Below are positions 26,319-32,915 of a stretch of DNA of 38,630 nt, piece after piece. The position numbers and the translations under genes were made by a program. Location: the IMG/VR virus record IMGVR_UViG_3300025601_000826, positions 1 through 38,630 of that record; one strand, 5' to 3'. This DNA is from a virus. Within the stretch, counting starts at the first letter, position 1. Each line of letters starts with the position of its first letter. Under the pieces are notes generated by a model. That model worked only from the letters and a program-made list of their open reading frames with translations. It searched no databases and was not told the origin of the DNA.

Positions 26319-26351
26319 TTGCGTTTAACTTGAAATGATGTTATACTAACA
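26319..26351 (+). promoter_or_regulatory. Sigma70-type promoter with -10 dyad, before the MoxR/CobS-like gene
   Basis: TTGCGT at 26319-26324, 17-base spacer, TATACT at 26342-26347. TGTTA (26339-26343) and TAACA (26347-26351) form a dyad centred on the -10. The -35 is identical to that used by gene 43. Confidence 0.6.
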
Positions 26352-26395
26352 GCAGTGAGTGGGAAAATGTTCTCATACTATATTATGGAGTTTTT

Positions 26396-27541
26396 ATGAA
26401 TCTCGTCGCATCTGAAGTGCTTGCAGAAACCAAAGCACGGTTCCCTAATCAAGAGGTGTTCTCCCGTAGTGAAATACATTTCACCGGCCGTGATATGGGA
26501 TATTCCGCTTATAAGTTCAAAGAACTGTTCAGTGATACATATAAAGTCAGCCATGGCAAATATTCATTTGAGTTAAATGAATTTAAAGATGCATCTTCGG
26601 TTAAAGTTATGGAGATCCCCGAAAAACAACTACCCAAGAAAGATATGACAACTCAAAAGTCAATTGATGACGGTGATGTATATGTTCCCGCCAAAGACGC
26701 ATGTTACATTCCATGGGGGAACTTTACAGATGTAACTGAGATTATTAAATCACAGCAATTCTATCCTACTTTCATTACTGGACTTTCTGGCAATGGCAAG
26801 ACTATGATGGTTGAACAGGCGTGTGCTAAACTGAAACGTGAATATGTTCGTGTACAGATCACTCCAGAAACTGATGAGGATGACCTGATCGGTGGTTTCC
26901 GACTGATTAATGGTGAAACCGTATTCTCTTACGGTCCGGTCGTTAAGGCGATGAAGCATGGTGCTATCCTATTGATTGACGAGATCGACCGTGGTTCTAA
27001 TAAACTGATGTGCCTACAGTCTGTCCTTGAAGGTAAGTCTTTGCTCCTGAAGAAAACTGGCGAAGTGGTTAAACCTGCTGCTGGTTTCAACATTATCGCA
27101 ACTGCGAACACCAAGGGCAAGGGTTCTGATGATGGTCGTTACACTGCTGCTACTATCCTGGACGATGCTTTCCTAGAACGGTTTGTTGACACCATTGAAC
27201 AGTCATACCCTAGTGCTAAGATTGAGAAAAAGATCGTCATGAAGCACATGGAAAAGTTCAATAAGATAGATGAAGAATTCTCAGATAACCTTATCACTTG
27301 GGCTGAGATTATCCGTAAGACATTCACCGAGGGCGGTGTCGATGAAGTAGTAACTACTCGTCGTCTGTGCCACATTGTGCAGATCTACTCCATCTTCAAC
27401 GATAAGATGAAGGCGATCACACGAGGTATCGCTCGCTTTGATGAAGATACTAAGGCGGCTTTCGCTGACTTGTACACCAAAGTAGATGCCAAGGCAATTG
27501 TCTTTCAACCAGTAACTGAGGAAGATTCTGAAAATAATTAA
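26396..27541 (+). CDS. MoxR/CobS-like AAA+ ATPase
   Basis: A 381-residue protein. After a 130-residue N-terminal region comes a AAA+ module: Walker A GLSGNGKT, then ETDEDDLIGGFRL, Walker B AILLIDEIDRG, sensor 1 IIATANTKGKG and an arginine-finger region DDAFLERF. This is the CobS/MoxR class, widely annotated as cobS in marine T4-like phages. MoxR ATPases act as chaperones with VWA-domain partners, and such a partner is encoded immediately upstream. The pair probably remodels or matures a protein or complex rather than inserting cobalt; that is inference. It has its own promoter. Confidence 0.88.
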   Translation: MNLVASEVLAETKARFPNQEVFSRSEIHFTGRDMGYSAYKFKELFSDTYKVSHGKYSFELNEFKDASSVKVMEIPEKQLPKKDMTTQKSIDDGDVYVPAKDACYIPWGNFTDVTEIIKSQQFYPTFITGLSGNGKTMMVEQACAKLKREYVRVQITPETDEDDLIGGFRLINGETVFSYGPVVKAMKHGAILLIDEIDRGSNKLMCLQSVLEGKSLLLKKTGEVVKPAAGFNIIATANTKGKGSDDGRYTAATILDDAFLERFVDTIEQSYPSAKIEKKIVMKHMEKFNKIDEEFSDNLITWAEIIRKTFTEGGVDEVVTTRRLCHIVQIYSIFNDKMKAITRGIARFDEDTKAAFADLYTKVDAKAIVFQPVTEEDSENN

Positions 27542-27549
27542 GAAAACAC

Positions 27550-27585
27550 TTGCAAAACCAACTACTCTATGGTATAATAACCATA
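27550..27585 (+). promoter_or_regulatory. Sigma70-type promoter with -10 dyad, before gene 45
   Basis: TTGCAA at 27550-27555, 17-base spacer, TATAAT at 27573-27578. TATGGT (27568-27573) and ACCATA (27580-27585) form a perfect 6-pair dyad around the -10, a plausible operator. Confidence 0.7.
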
Positions 27586-27615
27586 TCAACTATCTAATGG
27601 AGATTACATTAAATC

Positions 27616-28299
27616 ATGAAACTATCTGACAATACCCTAAACATTCTTAAGAACTTCTCTACCATCAATCCTAATTTGGTGTTTAAAGAAGGTAATCAAC
27701 TTAAGACTATCTCAGTCGCCAAGAACATTCTCGCCACTGCAACCATTGATGAAACCATTCCTAGTGAATTTGGTATTTACGATTTACCTGAGTTCTTGAG
27801 TGTTATCGGTTTGATCGAAGACGCAGAACTAGTTATTGGTGATACTAGTGCCAAGATCCGCGGAGACGGTGATTCACTAAACTACTTCTTCAGTGATGTG
27901 AGTAACCTTACTACACCACAAAAAGATATCACAATGCCAAAGTGCGAAATCGAGTTTGACTTGACCGAGGTTAGTTTGGGTAAACTGCGTCGTGCTGCAT
28001 CTACTATGGGTGTGTCTGAGGTGTTGGTTGTTGGTGAAGAGAATGGTGTTGGTATTTCTATTCAAGTAGTTGATACCAAGAATCCAACTTCAAACTCTTA
28101 TCAACTCGACTTGCCAACAGAAACCGTTGTGCGACCTTCAAACGAATTTAAAATGGTATTCAACATTGGTAACTTTAAGTTCGCCTCTGGCGACTACCGT
28201 GGTAAACTAAGTTCTAAACTGATCTCAAACTTCTCGAATACCAATGGTAAACTTGAATATTGGGTCGCGCTAGAAAAATCATCTACTTTTAATCAATAA
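27616..28299 (+). CDS. 45: DNA polymerase sliding clamp gp45
   Basis: A 227-residue protein of T4 gp45 length (228). It opens MKLSDNTLNILKNFSTINPNLVFKEGNQLKTIS and shows repeated clamp strands such as LPEFLSVIGLIEDAELVIGD and SGDYRGKLSSKLISNF. Trimeric gp45 tethers the polymerase gp43 and also serves as the mobile activator of late transcription through gp33 and gp55. It stands upstream of dsbA-like and clamp loader genes, with its own promoter. Confidence 0.93.
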   Translation: MKLSDNTLNILKNFSTINPNLVFKEGNQLKTISVAKNILATATIDETIPSEFGIYDLPEFLSVIGLIEDAELVIGDTSAKIRGDGDSLNYFFSDVSNLTTPQKDITMPKCEIEFDLTEVSLGKLRRAASTMGVSEVLVVGEENGVGISIQVVDTKNPTSNSYQLDLPTETVVRPSNEFKMVFNIGNFKFASGDYRGKLSSKLISNFSNTNGKLEYWVALEKSSTFNQ

Positions 28300-28312
28300 G
28301 GAATCATATAAC

Positions 28313-28549
28313 ATGACTACAGACCAAACTACCCCAGCCCCAGAAACAACTGCACCAGAGACTGAATCTGTTGGTGTTTCACTAAACGACATTGCTCTTG
28401 CAGTACGCATTGTAGACCTCGCCAGTGAGCGCGGCGCATTTAAGGGACCAGAGTTGAGTGCTATCGGTACATGCCGCGATCGCCTGGCTGCATTTGTAAA
28501 AGCAAATGCCGCCGCGCCTGCTGAGCCCCAAGAACCTGTCTCTGAGTAA
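28313..28549 (+). CDS. Small conserved protein of unknown function beside gene 45
   Basis: A 78-residue protein with a Thr/Pro/Glu-rich, probably disordered N terminus (APETTAPETE), a helical core VSLNDIALAVRIVDLASERGAFKGPELSAIGTCRDRLAAFVKA and an Ala/Pro-rich tail. The core pattern L-N-D-I...I-D-L-x-S-x-R-G-A-F-x-G-x-E-L is one I recognise from small proteins next to the clamp gene in marine T4-like phages. No function is established; its position suggests a link to replication or late transcription. AAGGA lies upstream of the ATG. Confidence 0.7.
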   Translation: MTTDQTTPAPETTAPETESVGVSLNDIALAVRIVDLASERGAFKGPELSAIGTCRDRLAAFVKANAAAPAEPQEPVSE

Positions 28550-28568
28550 TACATAGGAAAATTATATA

Positions 28569-28844
28569 ATGTCCGTAGTGAATACCAATGTCGCGAAGAT
28601 CCCAACGGATCCCGCTGAGCGCAAAAAAGTTATGGGAGCACTGATGGAAATCAGTGCATCTATGACGAGGATGGAAGCAGAACGCGATCTGATTAAATCT
28701 ATCCTCGAACGTATGGAAGACGAGTTTGAAATTCCTAAGAAACCTGGACGCAAGTTGGCGAAGATCTACCACAAGCAGAACTTCTCCGAGGTCAAGGAAG
28801 AACAGGAAGAACTTGAAACTCTGTACGAAACCATCGTGGGATAA
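28569..28844 (+). CDS. dsbA: Double-stranded DNA-binding protein DsbA-like
   Basis: A 91-residue, largely helical, charged protein. Its C-terminal half, KPGRKLAKIYHKQNFSEVKEEQEELETLYETIV, aligns well with the end of T4 DsbA (LLALYHKDNRDVFEAETEEVVELYDTVF), and the length is nearly the same (89 in T4). T4 DsbA binds double-stranded DNA near late promoters and modestly stimulates late transcription. This fits the location after the clamp, which also activates late transcription. It is unrelated to the disulfide-bond enzyme of the same name. Confidence 0.75.
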   Translation: MSVVNTNVAKIPTDPAERKKVMGALMEISASMTRMEAERDLIKSILERMEDEFEIPKKPGRKLAKIYHKQNFSEVKEEQEELETLYETIVG

Positions 28845-28881
28845 TCCACAAATTTATCATTCTATATAAGGAAACCCTGAA

Positions 28882-29139
28882 ATGACTAAAACATCTAACC
28901 TACACACTGCACTGAAATCAGGTGCTAACATGACTGCAAAGCAAATCTCTGCCCAGTTCAAGATCAAGAACGCCCGCGAGGCAGTTCGCTCACTGCGCGA
29001 GTCTGGCGTATGTATCTATGGTAACCCCGCTGTGATGAGCGACGGTACTAAGACAACCAAGTACCGAATTGGTACTCCTACTAAGGCAATGGTTGCCGCT
29101 GCTTACGCCTCTGTTGGTGGTGAATTGTTTACTGGCTAA
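28882..29139 (+). CDS. Small helix-turn-helix-type protein
   Basis: An 85-residue basic protein. Residues 8-45 (HTALKSGANMTAKQISAQFKIKNAREAVRSLRESGVCIY) look like a helix-turn-helix: a T-A-K-Q-I-S-A-Q-F first helix, a short turn, and a recognition helix N-A-R-E-A-V-R-S-L-R. A small wing (GTKTTKYRIGTPT) follows. It is therefore a candidate DNA-binding regulator. It lies directly before the unusual gene 44 promoter with its long inverted repeat, which makes that site a possible target; this link is inference. Strong ribosome site AAGGAAA. Confidence 0.65.
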   Translation: MTKTSNLHTALKSGANMTAKQISAQFKIKNAREAVRSLRESGVCIYGNPAVMSDGTKTTKYRIGTPTKAMVAAAYASVGGELFTG

Positions 29140-29150
29140 TTAAATAGTAG

Positions 29151-29179
29151 TTTACTTTTGAATGGGAACATGTTATAAT
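29151..29179 (+). promoter_or_regulatory. Sigma70-type promoter before gene 44
   Basis: TTTACT at 29151-29156, 17-base spacer, TATAAT at 29174-29179. The -10 lies in the loop of the inverted repeat described separately. Gene 44 starts 36 bases downstream of the -10. Confidence 0.6.
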
Positions 29180-29197
29180 GATACATGTTCCCTTTTT
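29164..29197 (+). terminator. Terminator hairpin whose loop holds the gene 44 -10 box
   Basis: GGGAACATG (29164-29172) and CATGTTCCC (29184-29192) pair perfectly, with one more T-A pair inside, followed by TTTTT. It reads as an intrinsic terminator for the upstream genes. The same repeat surrounds TATAAT, so as DNA it could also be an operator. Confidence 0.75.
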
Positions 29198-29215
29198 ATA
29201 TTATGGAGATAGATT

Positions 29216-30157
29216 ATGAGCGTAAAAGAATTTCTCTGGGTTGAAAAATATCGACCAAAAACCATTGAAGATTGTGTGCTACCCGAGCATATCAAGAACA
29301 CCTTTCAAGAGATCGTTAACACTGGTGAGATGCATAACATGTTACTTTGTGGTACGGCTGGTCTAGGTAAGACTACCGTTGCTAAGGCATTGTGTAATGA
29401 GTTGGATCTAGACTACATGATGATTAACGCTTCTGAGGATGGTAACATTGACACACTACGCGGCAAGATCAAACAGTTTGCATCAAGTGTATCATTGCAG
29501 GGCGGTTACAAAGTTGTTATCCTAGATGAGGCAGACTACCTTAACGCACAGTCAACTCAACCAGCACTACGGGGTTTCATTGAAGAATTCTCAAACAACT
29601 GTCGTTTCATTATGACATGTAACTTCAAGAACCGCATTATTGAACCACTTCATAGTCGTCTTGCTGTTATTGAATTCAACATTGCAAAGAAGGATACGCC
29701 TCCATTGTTGATGAAGTTCATGAAACGACTTAAAGTTATCCTAGACACTGAAGGTGTTAAATATGATGACAAGGTACTTGCCGAGGTTATCATGAAGTTT
29801 GCTCCTGACTGGCGTCGTGTTATCAATCAATGTCAGAACTATGGTAAGACAGGTTCGATTGATAGTGGTATGTTGTCTTGGATGAACAACTCATCGATCG
29901 ACCCGTTGATCAAAGCACTAAAGGATAAAGACTTCAAGAAGATGCGTCAATGGGTTGCTGACAACATGGACTCTGATGCGTCTGCTATCTATCGCAAGAT
30001 CTACGACAGTTTGTACGACCATATCCAACCTCAGTCTATCCCTCAGGTGGTGGTTACTATTGCTGATTATCAGTACAAGGATGCATTTGTTGCAGACCAT
30101 GAACTGAATACTGTTGCATGTATGACAGAGTTGATGGTTTCCACTGAGTTCAATTAA
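29216..30157 (+). CDS. 44: Clamp loader large subunit gp44
   Basis: A 313-residue AAA+ ATPase of normal gp44 length. It starts EFLWVEKYRPKTIEDCVLPE, as clamp loaders do; Walker A is CGTAGLGKTT (45-54), Walker B VVILDEADY, sensor 1 FIMTCN, and the SRC-like arginine region is LHSRLAVIEF. With gp62 it opens the gp45 ring and loads it at primer ends. A 62-codon gene sits between it and gene 62. Confidence 0.95.
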   Translation: MSVKEFLWVEKYRPKTIEDCVLPEHIKNTFQEIVNTGEMHNMLLCGTAGLGKTTVAKALCNELDLDYMMINASEDGNIDTLRGKIKQFASSVSLQGGYKVVILDEADYLNAQSTQPALRGFIEEFSNNCRFIMTCNFKNRIIEPLHSRLAVIEFNIAKKDTPPLLMKFMKRLKVILDTEGVKYDDKVLAEVIMKFAPDWRRVINQCQNYGKTGSIDSGMLSWMNNSSIDPLIKALKDKDFKKMRQWVADNMDSDASAIYRKIYDSLYDHIQPQSIPQVVVTIADYQYKDAFVADHELNTVACMTELMVSTEFN

Positions 30158-30158
30158 T

Positions 30159-30347
30159 ATGCGTACTAAGATAGCAAGCCTATATAAAGATAATGACCCA
30201 GAAGTATTCTCTAAGGTATACCTTAACGAAATCACAGGATACTACGAAGTTCATTATTACGATGAGACAATTAAAGAAGAACCTCCCGTGGGATTATTCA
30301 CTAAGTATTTGCAAGCAATAGAATCAGCAAGGGAGTGGACAATATGA
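30159..30347 (+). CDS. 62-residue protein of unknown function between genes 44 and 62
   Basis: MRTKIASLYKDNDPEVFSKVYLNEITGYYEVHYYDE...FTKYLQAIESAREWTI. The sequence starts one base after gene 44 and overlaps the gene 62 start by four bases, so it is clearly part of the operon. The Y-L-N-E-x-T-G-Y-Y-E-V-H-Y-Y pattern suggests a small beta hairpin domain followed by a helix. I recall small frames at this position in marine T4-like phages but no function. It might bind the clamp loader, a guess from position alone. Confidence 0.65.
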   Translation: MRTKIASLYKDNDPEVFSKVYLNEITGYYEVHYYDETIKEEPPVGLFTKYLQAIESAREWTI

Positions 30348-30739
30348 GCCTTAGTCCGTTTGATTATACCAATGCAATCAACATGACCAAAGAAGATATC
30401 ATGGTGGATGACCTTGCTGAAAAGGCATATGCTCCATACATGGTTAATCGTTCGTTGTCGTATTTTATGGATACTGTATTACTTGCTAACGAGATGAATA
30501 CTCGCCACCGCACAGACCATAAGTTACAGTTTTCTTTTTTACTAAATAGTATTCGTAAGGGTAAACGTTTCTCTAAATGGGCGAAACCTATGTTACCTGA
30601 TGACATTGAAGTGGTCAAAGAATACTATGGATACAGTAATGATAAAGCCAAAGTTGCATTGACCCTTTTGAGTGAAGAAGAATTAAAAGAACTTAGAATG
30701 AGGGTATATAAAGGTGGAACTAGAAAACTACGAAATTAA
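30344..30739 (+). CDS. 62: Clamp loader small subunit gp62
   Basis: A 131-residue protein, shorter than T4 gp62 (187). It is identified by position after gene 44 and by the conserved region TDHKLQFSFLLNSIRKGKRFSKWAK, which recalls the PRGKRYGKWAK segment of T4 gp62. The protein completes the 4:1 gp44-gp62 clamp loader. I chose the ATG at 30344 with GGGAG eight bases upstream. Its 3' end overlaps regA by 26 bases if regA starts at its GTG. Confidence 0.82.
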   Translation: MSLSPFDYTNAINMTKEDIMVDDLAEKAYAPYMVNRSLSYFMDTVLLANEMNTRHRTDHKLQFSFLLNSIRKGKRFSKWAKPMLPDDIEVVKEYYGYSNDKAKVALTLLSEEELKELRMRVYKGGTRKLRN

Positions 30740-31145
30740 AGGATGGACTGCCGCTTCAATGCTGGAAGTTACTTTGAATGAACCAGATGATTTTTTGAAA
30801 GTGCGGGAGACTCTAACTAGAATTGGGGTTGCATCACATAAAGAAAATAAGTTATTCCAGTCATGTCATATCCTACACAAACAAGGGCGATACTTTATCG
30901 TTCACTTTAAAGAACTGTTTTTACTTGACGGTAAACCAAGTACTTTGATGTTGAATGATATACAGAGACGAAATACAGTTGCCACATTGTTGTCTGATTG
31001 GGGTCTTATCGACATCACAGATAATGAGATGGTTAAGGACAAGGCACATCTGCGTCAGATAAAGGTTATATCACACAAAGATAAACACCAATGGGAGTTG
31101 TCTCCAAAATATAATATCGGATCTTCTAGACGCAAGCCTGCATAG
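30714..31145 (+). CDS. regA: Translational repressor RegA
   Basis: T4 RegA begins MIEITLKKPEDFLKVKETLTRMGIA; here MLEVTLNEPDDFLKVRETLTRIGVA occupies residues 16-40, and SCHILHKQGRYFIVHFKELF and LSDWGLIDI also match. RegA binds start regions of early mRNAs and shuts down their translation. The frame opens with GTG at 30714, nine bases after GAGGG, which adds 15 residues before the usual start. The ATG at 30759 matches the T4 start but lacks a well-placed ribosome site. The product is 143 residues from the GTG, 128 from the ATG. Confidence 0.92.
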   Translation: MELENYEIKGWTAASMLEVTLNEPDDFLKVRETLTRIGVASHKENKLFQSCHILHKQGRYFIVHFKELFLLDGKPSTLMLNDIQRRNTVATLLSDWGLIDITDNEMVKDKAHLRQIKVISHKDKHQWELSPKYNIGSSRRKPA

Positions 31146-31153
31146 AATAAATA
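31146..31153 (+). promoter_or_regulatory. Possible late promoter AATAAATA before hsp20
   Basis: One mismatch from TATAAATA, 93 bases before the Hsp20 start, right after regA. Plausible because the next late box (31747) serves only the genes after hsp20; weak on sequence alone. Confidence 0.35.
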
Positions 31154-31156
31154 CTA

Positions 31157-31183
31157 TTGAGGGGATAGTATAAAACTCCTCAA
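31157..31183 (+). terminator. Hairpin after regA
   Basis: TTGAGGGG pairs with CTCCTCAA (one G-T wobble) around ATAGTATAAAA, followed by CTTT. It may be a weak terminator of the 44-62-regA operon. A second imperfect hairpin, CTGATA/TATCAG at 31189-31212, follows in the hsp20 leader. Confidence 0.4.
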
Positions 31184-31246
31184 CTTTACTGATATGCCTT
31201 ATTGGGTATCAGACATAACTTAACTCGCTTTTAAGGAGAATAAAGC

Positions 31247-31723
31247 ATGACTTATCTAAATAGTCCACTCGGACACGACCTATTCGAACGCTCACGCAAA
31301 TATCACGTCGGCATCGAACAGCAACTAGATCGTATGTTACGCCAGGCGTCTACCGCCCAAGGCACTCTAACAACCAACTACCCTCCATACAATATCTATC
31401 GAGATGGCGACAACTATCGCGTAGAAATTGCCGTGGCTGGTTTTAAGAGAAGTGACATTGATATAGAACTAACTGAAAACATGTTGACCGTAACTGGAAA
31501 GATCGAGCAGAAAGGTGAAACTGTAGACGTCATTCATCGAGGCATCGCTTCTCGTGAATTTTCTCGTTCGTTTGTACTCGGTGAAAACATCATTGTTAAA
31601 GGTGCAGACCTACAGGATGGTATGTTGTTTATAGATATGGTTCATATCGTGCCAGAAGAAAAGAAACCTCGTAAGATTGAAATTGGTTTATCTGAAAATA
31701 AACCTGAATTATTGAACGAATAA
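31247..31723 (+). CDS. hsp20: Small heat shock protein Hsp20
   Basis: A 158-residue alpha-crystallin-type chaperone. The N terminus (LGHDLFERS) resembles IbpA-type proteins. The crystallin domain runs from about residue 45: YPPYNIYRDGDNYRVEIAVAGFKRSDIDIELTENMLTVTGKI, then HRGIASREFSRSFVLGENIIVKGADLQDGMLFIDM. The C-terminal K-I-E-I-G matches the I-x-I/V-type tail motif. Hsp20 genes are common in marine T4-like phages, where they may hold host or virion proteins soluble. It has an excellent ribosome site (AAGGAG). Confidence 0.93.
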   Translation: MTYLNSPLGHDLFERSRKYHVGIEQQLDRMLRQASTAQGTLTTNYPPYNIYRDGDNYRVEIAVAGFKRSDIDIELTENMLTVTGKIEQKGETVDVIHRGIASREFSRSFVLGENIIVKGADLQDGMLFIDMVHIVPEEKKPRKIEIGLSENKPELLNE

Positions 31724-31746
31724 TTCTATATTGGGGTTAACCCTAG

Positions 31747-31754
31747 TATAAATA
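31747..31754 (+). promoter_or_regulatory. T4-type late promoter TATAAATA after hsp20
   Basis: A perfect late box preceded by the palindrome GGGTTAACCC (31734-31743). It lies 65 bases before the 70-residue protein. In the leader, GGGACTG (31771-31777) and CAGTCCC (31788-31794) make a perfect 7-pair hairpin without a T tract, probably stabilising the mRNA. Confidence 0.7.
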
Positions 31755-31819
31755 CTTTATGAAGGAGAACGGGACTGCTCCATAATTCAGTCCCATCACA
31801 CTACACACAGGAGTACAAT

Positions 31820-32032
31820 ATGTACACACTAAAAGCTGTTGCGCAGCACAATGCAAAATTCGTTGATTCCTTTGTAGAATTAAAAATCGTTGGGTGGAAA
31901 TCCTACGAGTCTGCAATGAATTCATACACATATGGATTTTTCAAAGATACATTGACAAAACAAACTCAATTGGTTGAGAAGTTTGCTGATGGTATCAAAT
32001 CGGTTAATGTTAAACTAATAGATTCTATCTAA
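31820..32032 (+). CDS. Small helical protein of unknown function, phasin-like in appearance
   Basis: A 70-residue helical protein (MYTLKAVAQHNAKFVDSFVELKIVGWKSYESAMNSYTYGFFKDTLTKQTQLVEKFADGIKSV). The amphipathic layout with spaced aromatic residues resembles short phasin-like proteins that coat granules, but the match is one of appearance only. It is the first gene after a perfect late promoter, with a structured leader and an AGGAG ribosome site, so strong late expression is expected. The next gene encodes a similar-sized helical protein; the two may act together. Confidence 0.65.
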   Translation: MYTLKAVAQHNAKFVDSFVELKIVGWKSYESAMNSYTYGFFKDTLTKQTQLVEKFADGIKSVNVKLIDSI

Positions 32033-32043
32033 GGAATATTATC

Positions 32044-32265
32044 ATGGCAAATAAAAACCCCTTTGAAATTCGTACTGAAATGCTCCAAATGGCTAAAGAC
32101 TATATGGACCGTACTTGGGAAATGAACTATATGTTTACCCAACAACTTTTTGATGAAGGTAAGAAAACTGCAGAAGACATGCAAGATGCATTAAAACCTT
32201 ATTCAACAAAAGAGTTGATGGAAAAGGCTACAGAATTATATTCTTTCGTATCAAAGAAGGACTAA
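32044..32265 (+). CDS. Small helical protein of unknown function
   Basis: A 73-residue protein (MANKNPFEIRTEMLQMAKDYMDRTWEMNYMFTQQLFDEGKKTAEDMQDALKPYSTKELMEKATELYSFVSKKD). It is predicted to be all helix, rich in Met and aromatic residues. It begins 11 bases after the preceding small gene, with AAGGA upstream, in the same late operon. The N-P-F-E-I-R-x-E-M-L-x-M-A-x-D-Y start is a pattern I associate with small marine phage proteins lacking a function. Phasin-like or virion-internal roles are possible. Confidence 0.65.
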   Translation: MANKNPFEIRTEMLQMAKDYMDRTWEMNYMFTQQLFDEGKKTAEDMQDALKPYSTKELMEKATELYSFVSKKD

Positions 32266-32269
32266 TACT

Positions 32270-32326
32270 ATGTGGCCAGTAAGCGACGAAGAATGGGAAG
32301 CATGGTTTAATCAACCATCTGCTTAA
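32270..32326 (+). CDS. Possible 18-residue microprotein
   Basis: An ATG with AAGG nine bases upstream opens MWPVSDEEWEAWFNQPSA, an acidic peptide with three Trp. It lies four bases after the preceding gene and just before a terminator. The unusual composition and good ribosome site suggest it may be translated, but such a short frame could occur by chance. Confidence 0.35.
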   Translation: MWPVSDEEWEAWFNQPSA

Positions 32327-32334
32327 CTAATACG

Positions 32335-32360
32335 AATCCCGAGTGATCCTCAGGATTTTT
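32335..32360 (+). terminator. Intrinsic terminator of the small late operon
   Basis: AATCC-C-GAG pairs with CTC-A-GGATT (one C-A mismatch) around TGATC, followed by a T run. It closes the 31820-32326 group. Confidence 0.65.
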
Positions 32361-32385
32361 AATGTGCATATCTTACGAGGATAAA

Positions 32386-32559
32386 ATGCTAAAACTAATA
32401 ACAAAACTTTTCAACGCCCTAGAGTGGGCACTAGATCAAATGTCTCCAGATTTTGTTCATATGAACCGTAAACAGATTGACAACTACCTTGGTCAGTCAG
32501 AGAATCTTGCAGAACTAGAAACCCGCCAACGTGAACTAATGCGCAGAGGTGTTATATGA
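32386..32559 (+). CDS. DUF3563-like small protein
   Basis: A 57-residue protein with an amphipathic N-terminal helix (MLKLITKLFNALEWALDQ). The C-terminal motif IDNYLGQSENLAELETRQRELMRRGV matches my memory of DUF3563, in which a Y-L-x-x-S-x-x-L-x-x-L-E-x-R-x-R-E-L segment is conserved. The function of that family is unknown. I chose the ATG at 32386, five bases after ACGAGG; the frame is also open from 32362. Its stop overlaps the next start (ATGA). Confidence 0.6.
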   Translation: MLKLITKLFNALEWALDQMSPDFVHMNRKQIDNYLGQSENLAELETRQRELMRRGVI

Positions 32560-32666
32560 TACAGAAGATACTAGATATCATAGAGGCTATCGGTCGTAGG
32601 CGTGCCGCGAGAGAATTATACCGTCTAGGTCATCATAAAATTGCATCAGACCTCTTGAACAGATAA
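32556..32666 (+). CDS. 36-residue basic protein coupled to the DUF3563-like gene
   Basis: The frame encodes MIQKILDIIEAIGRRRAARE followed by LYRLGHHKIASDLLNR. Its ATG overlaps the previous stop (ATGA), typical of coupled genes. The peptide is an amphipathic helix with a basic R-R-R-A-A-R-E-L segment, reminiscent of short DUF1127-type proteins. The combination with a DUF3563-like partner makes it credible, although its size keeps confidence modest. No function can be given. Confidence 0.5.
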   Translation: MIQKILDIIEAIGRRRAARELYRLGHHKIASDLLNR

Positions 32667-32669
32667 TAC

Positions 32670-32698
32670 TTTACATAAATATGATAGTATGGTATAAT
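32670..32698 (+). promoter_or_regulatory. Sigma70-type promoter, TTTACA-N17-TATAAT
   Basis: TTTACA at 32670-32675 and TATAAT at 32693-32698 with a 17-base spacer, the best sigma70 match in the window. The next ATG (32709) is only ten bases past the -10, so that transcript would have almost no leader. It also serves the gene at 32908. Confidence 0.65.
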
Positions 32699-32708
32699 AA
32701 GGAATGTT

Positions 32709-32915
32709 ATGAAACTACTATCAATGGATACAGTAATACGAGGGAACTGGAAAATTCGCGCTTCCATAGTGCAGAATGAACAGATTCTCATTTGTATGTT
32801 TAATACTTGGACTTTCGAGACAGTAGTACGCGCATTCACCGATGAGTTGAATGCTAACTTGATGATAGAATATATTCTACATAAAAATTTATTAAAGGAT
32901 GGATACGATGAATGA
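32709..32915 (+). CDS. 68-residue protein of unknown function
   Basis: MKLLSMDTVIRGNWKIRASIVQNEQILICMFNTWTFETVVRAFTDELNANLMIEYILHKNLLKDGYDE. A mixed strand and helix protein with no recognisable motif. AAGGA lies five bases before the ATG, but the promoter -10 is so close that its own transcript may be nearly leaderless. It overlaps the following gene by eight bases, implying coupling. The C-terminal half looks like a helical pair. Confidence 0.6.
   Translation: MKLLSMDTVIRGNWKIRASIVQNEQILICMFNTWTFETVVRAFTDELNANLMIEYILHKNLLKDGYDE

Noticed and set aside
24166-27541. Calling the VWA/AAA+ pair a cobaltochelatase for B12 synthesis
   Set aside because: No large CobN-type subunit is visible, the VWA protein has an HExxH motif, and MoxR-VWA pairs have many other roles.
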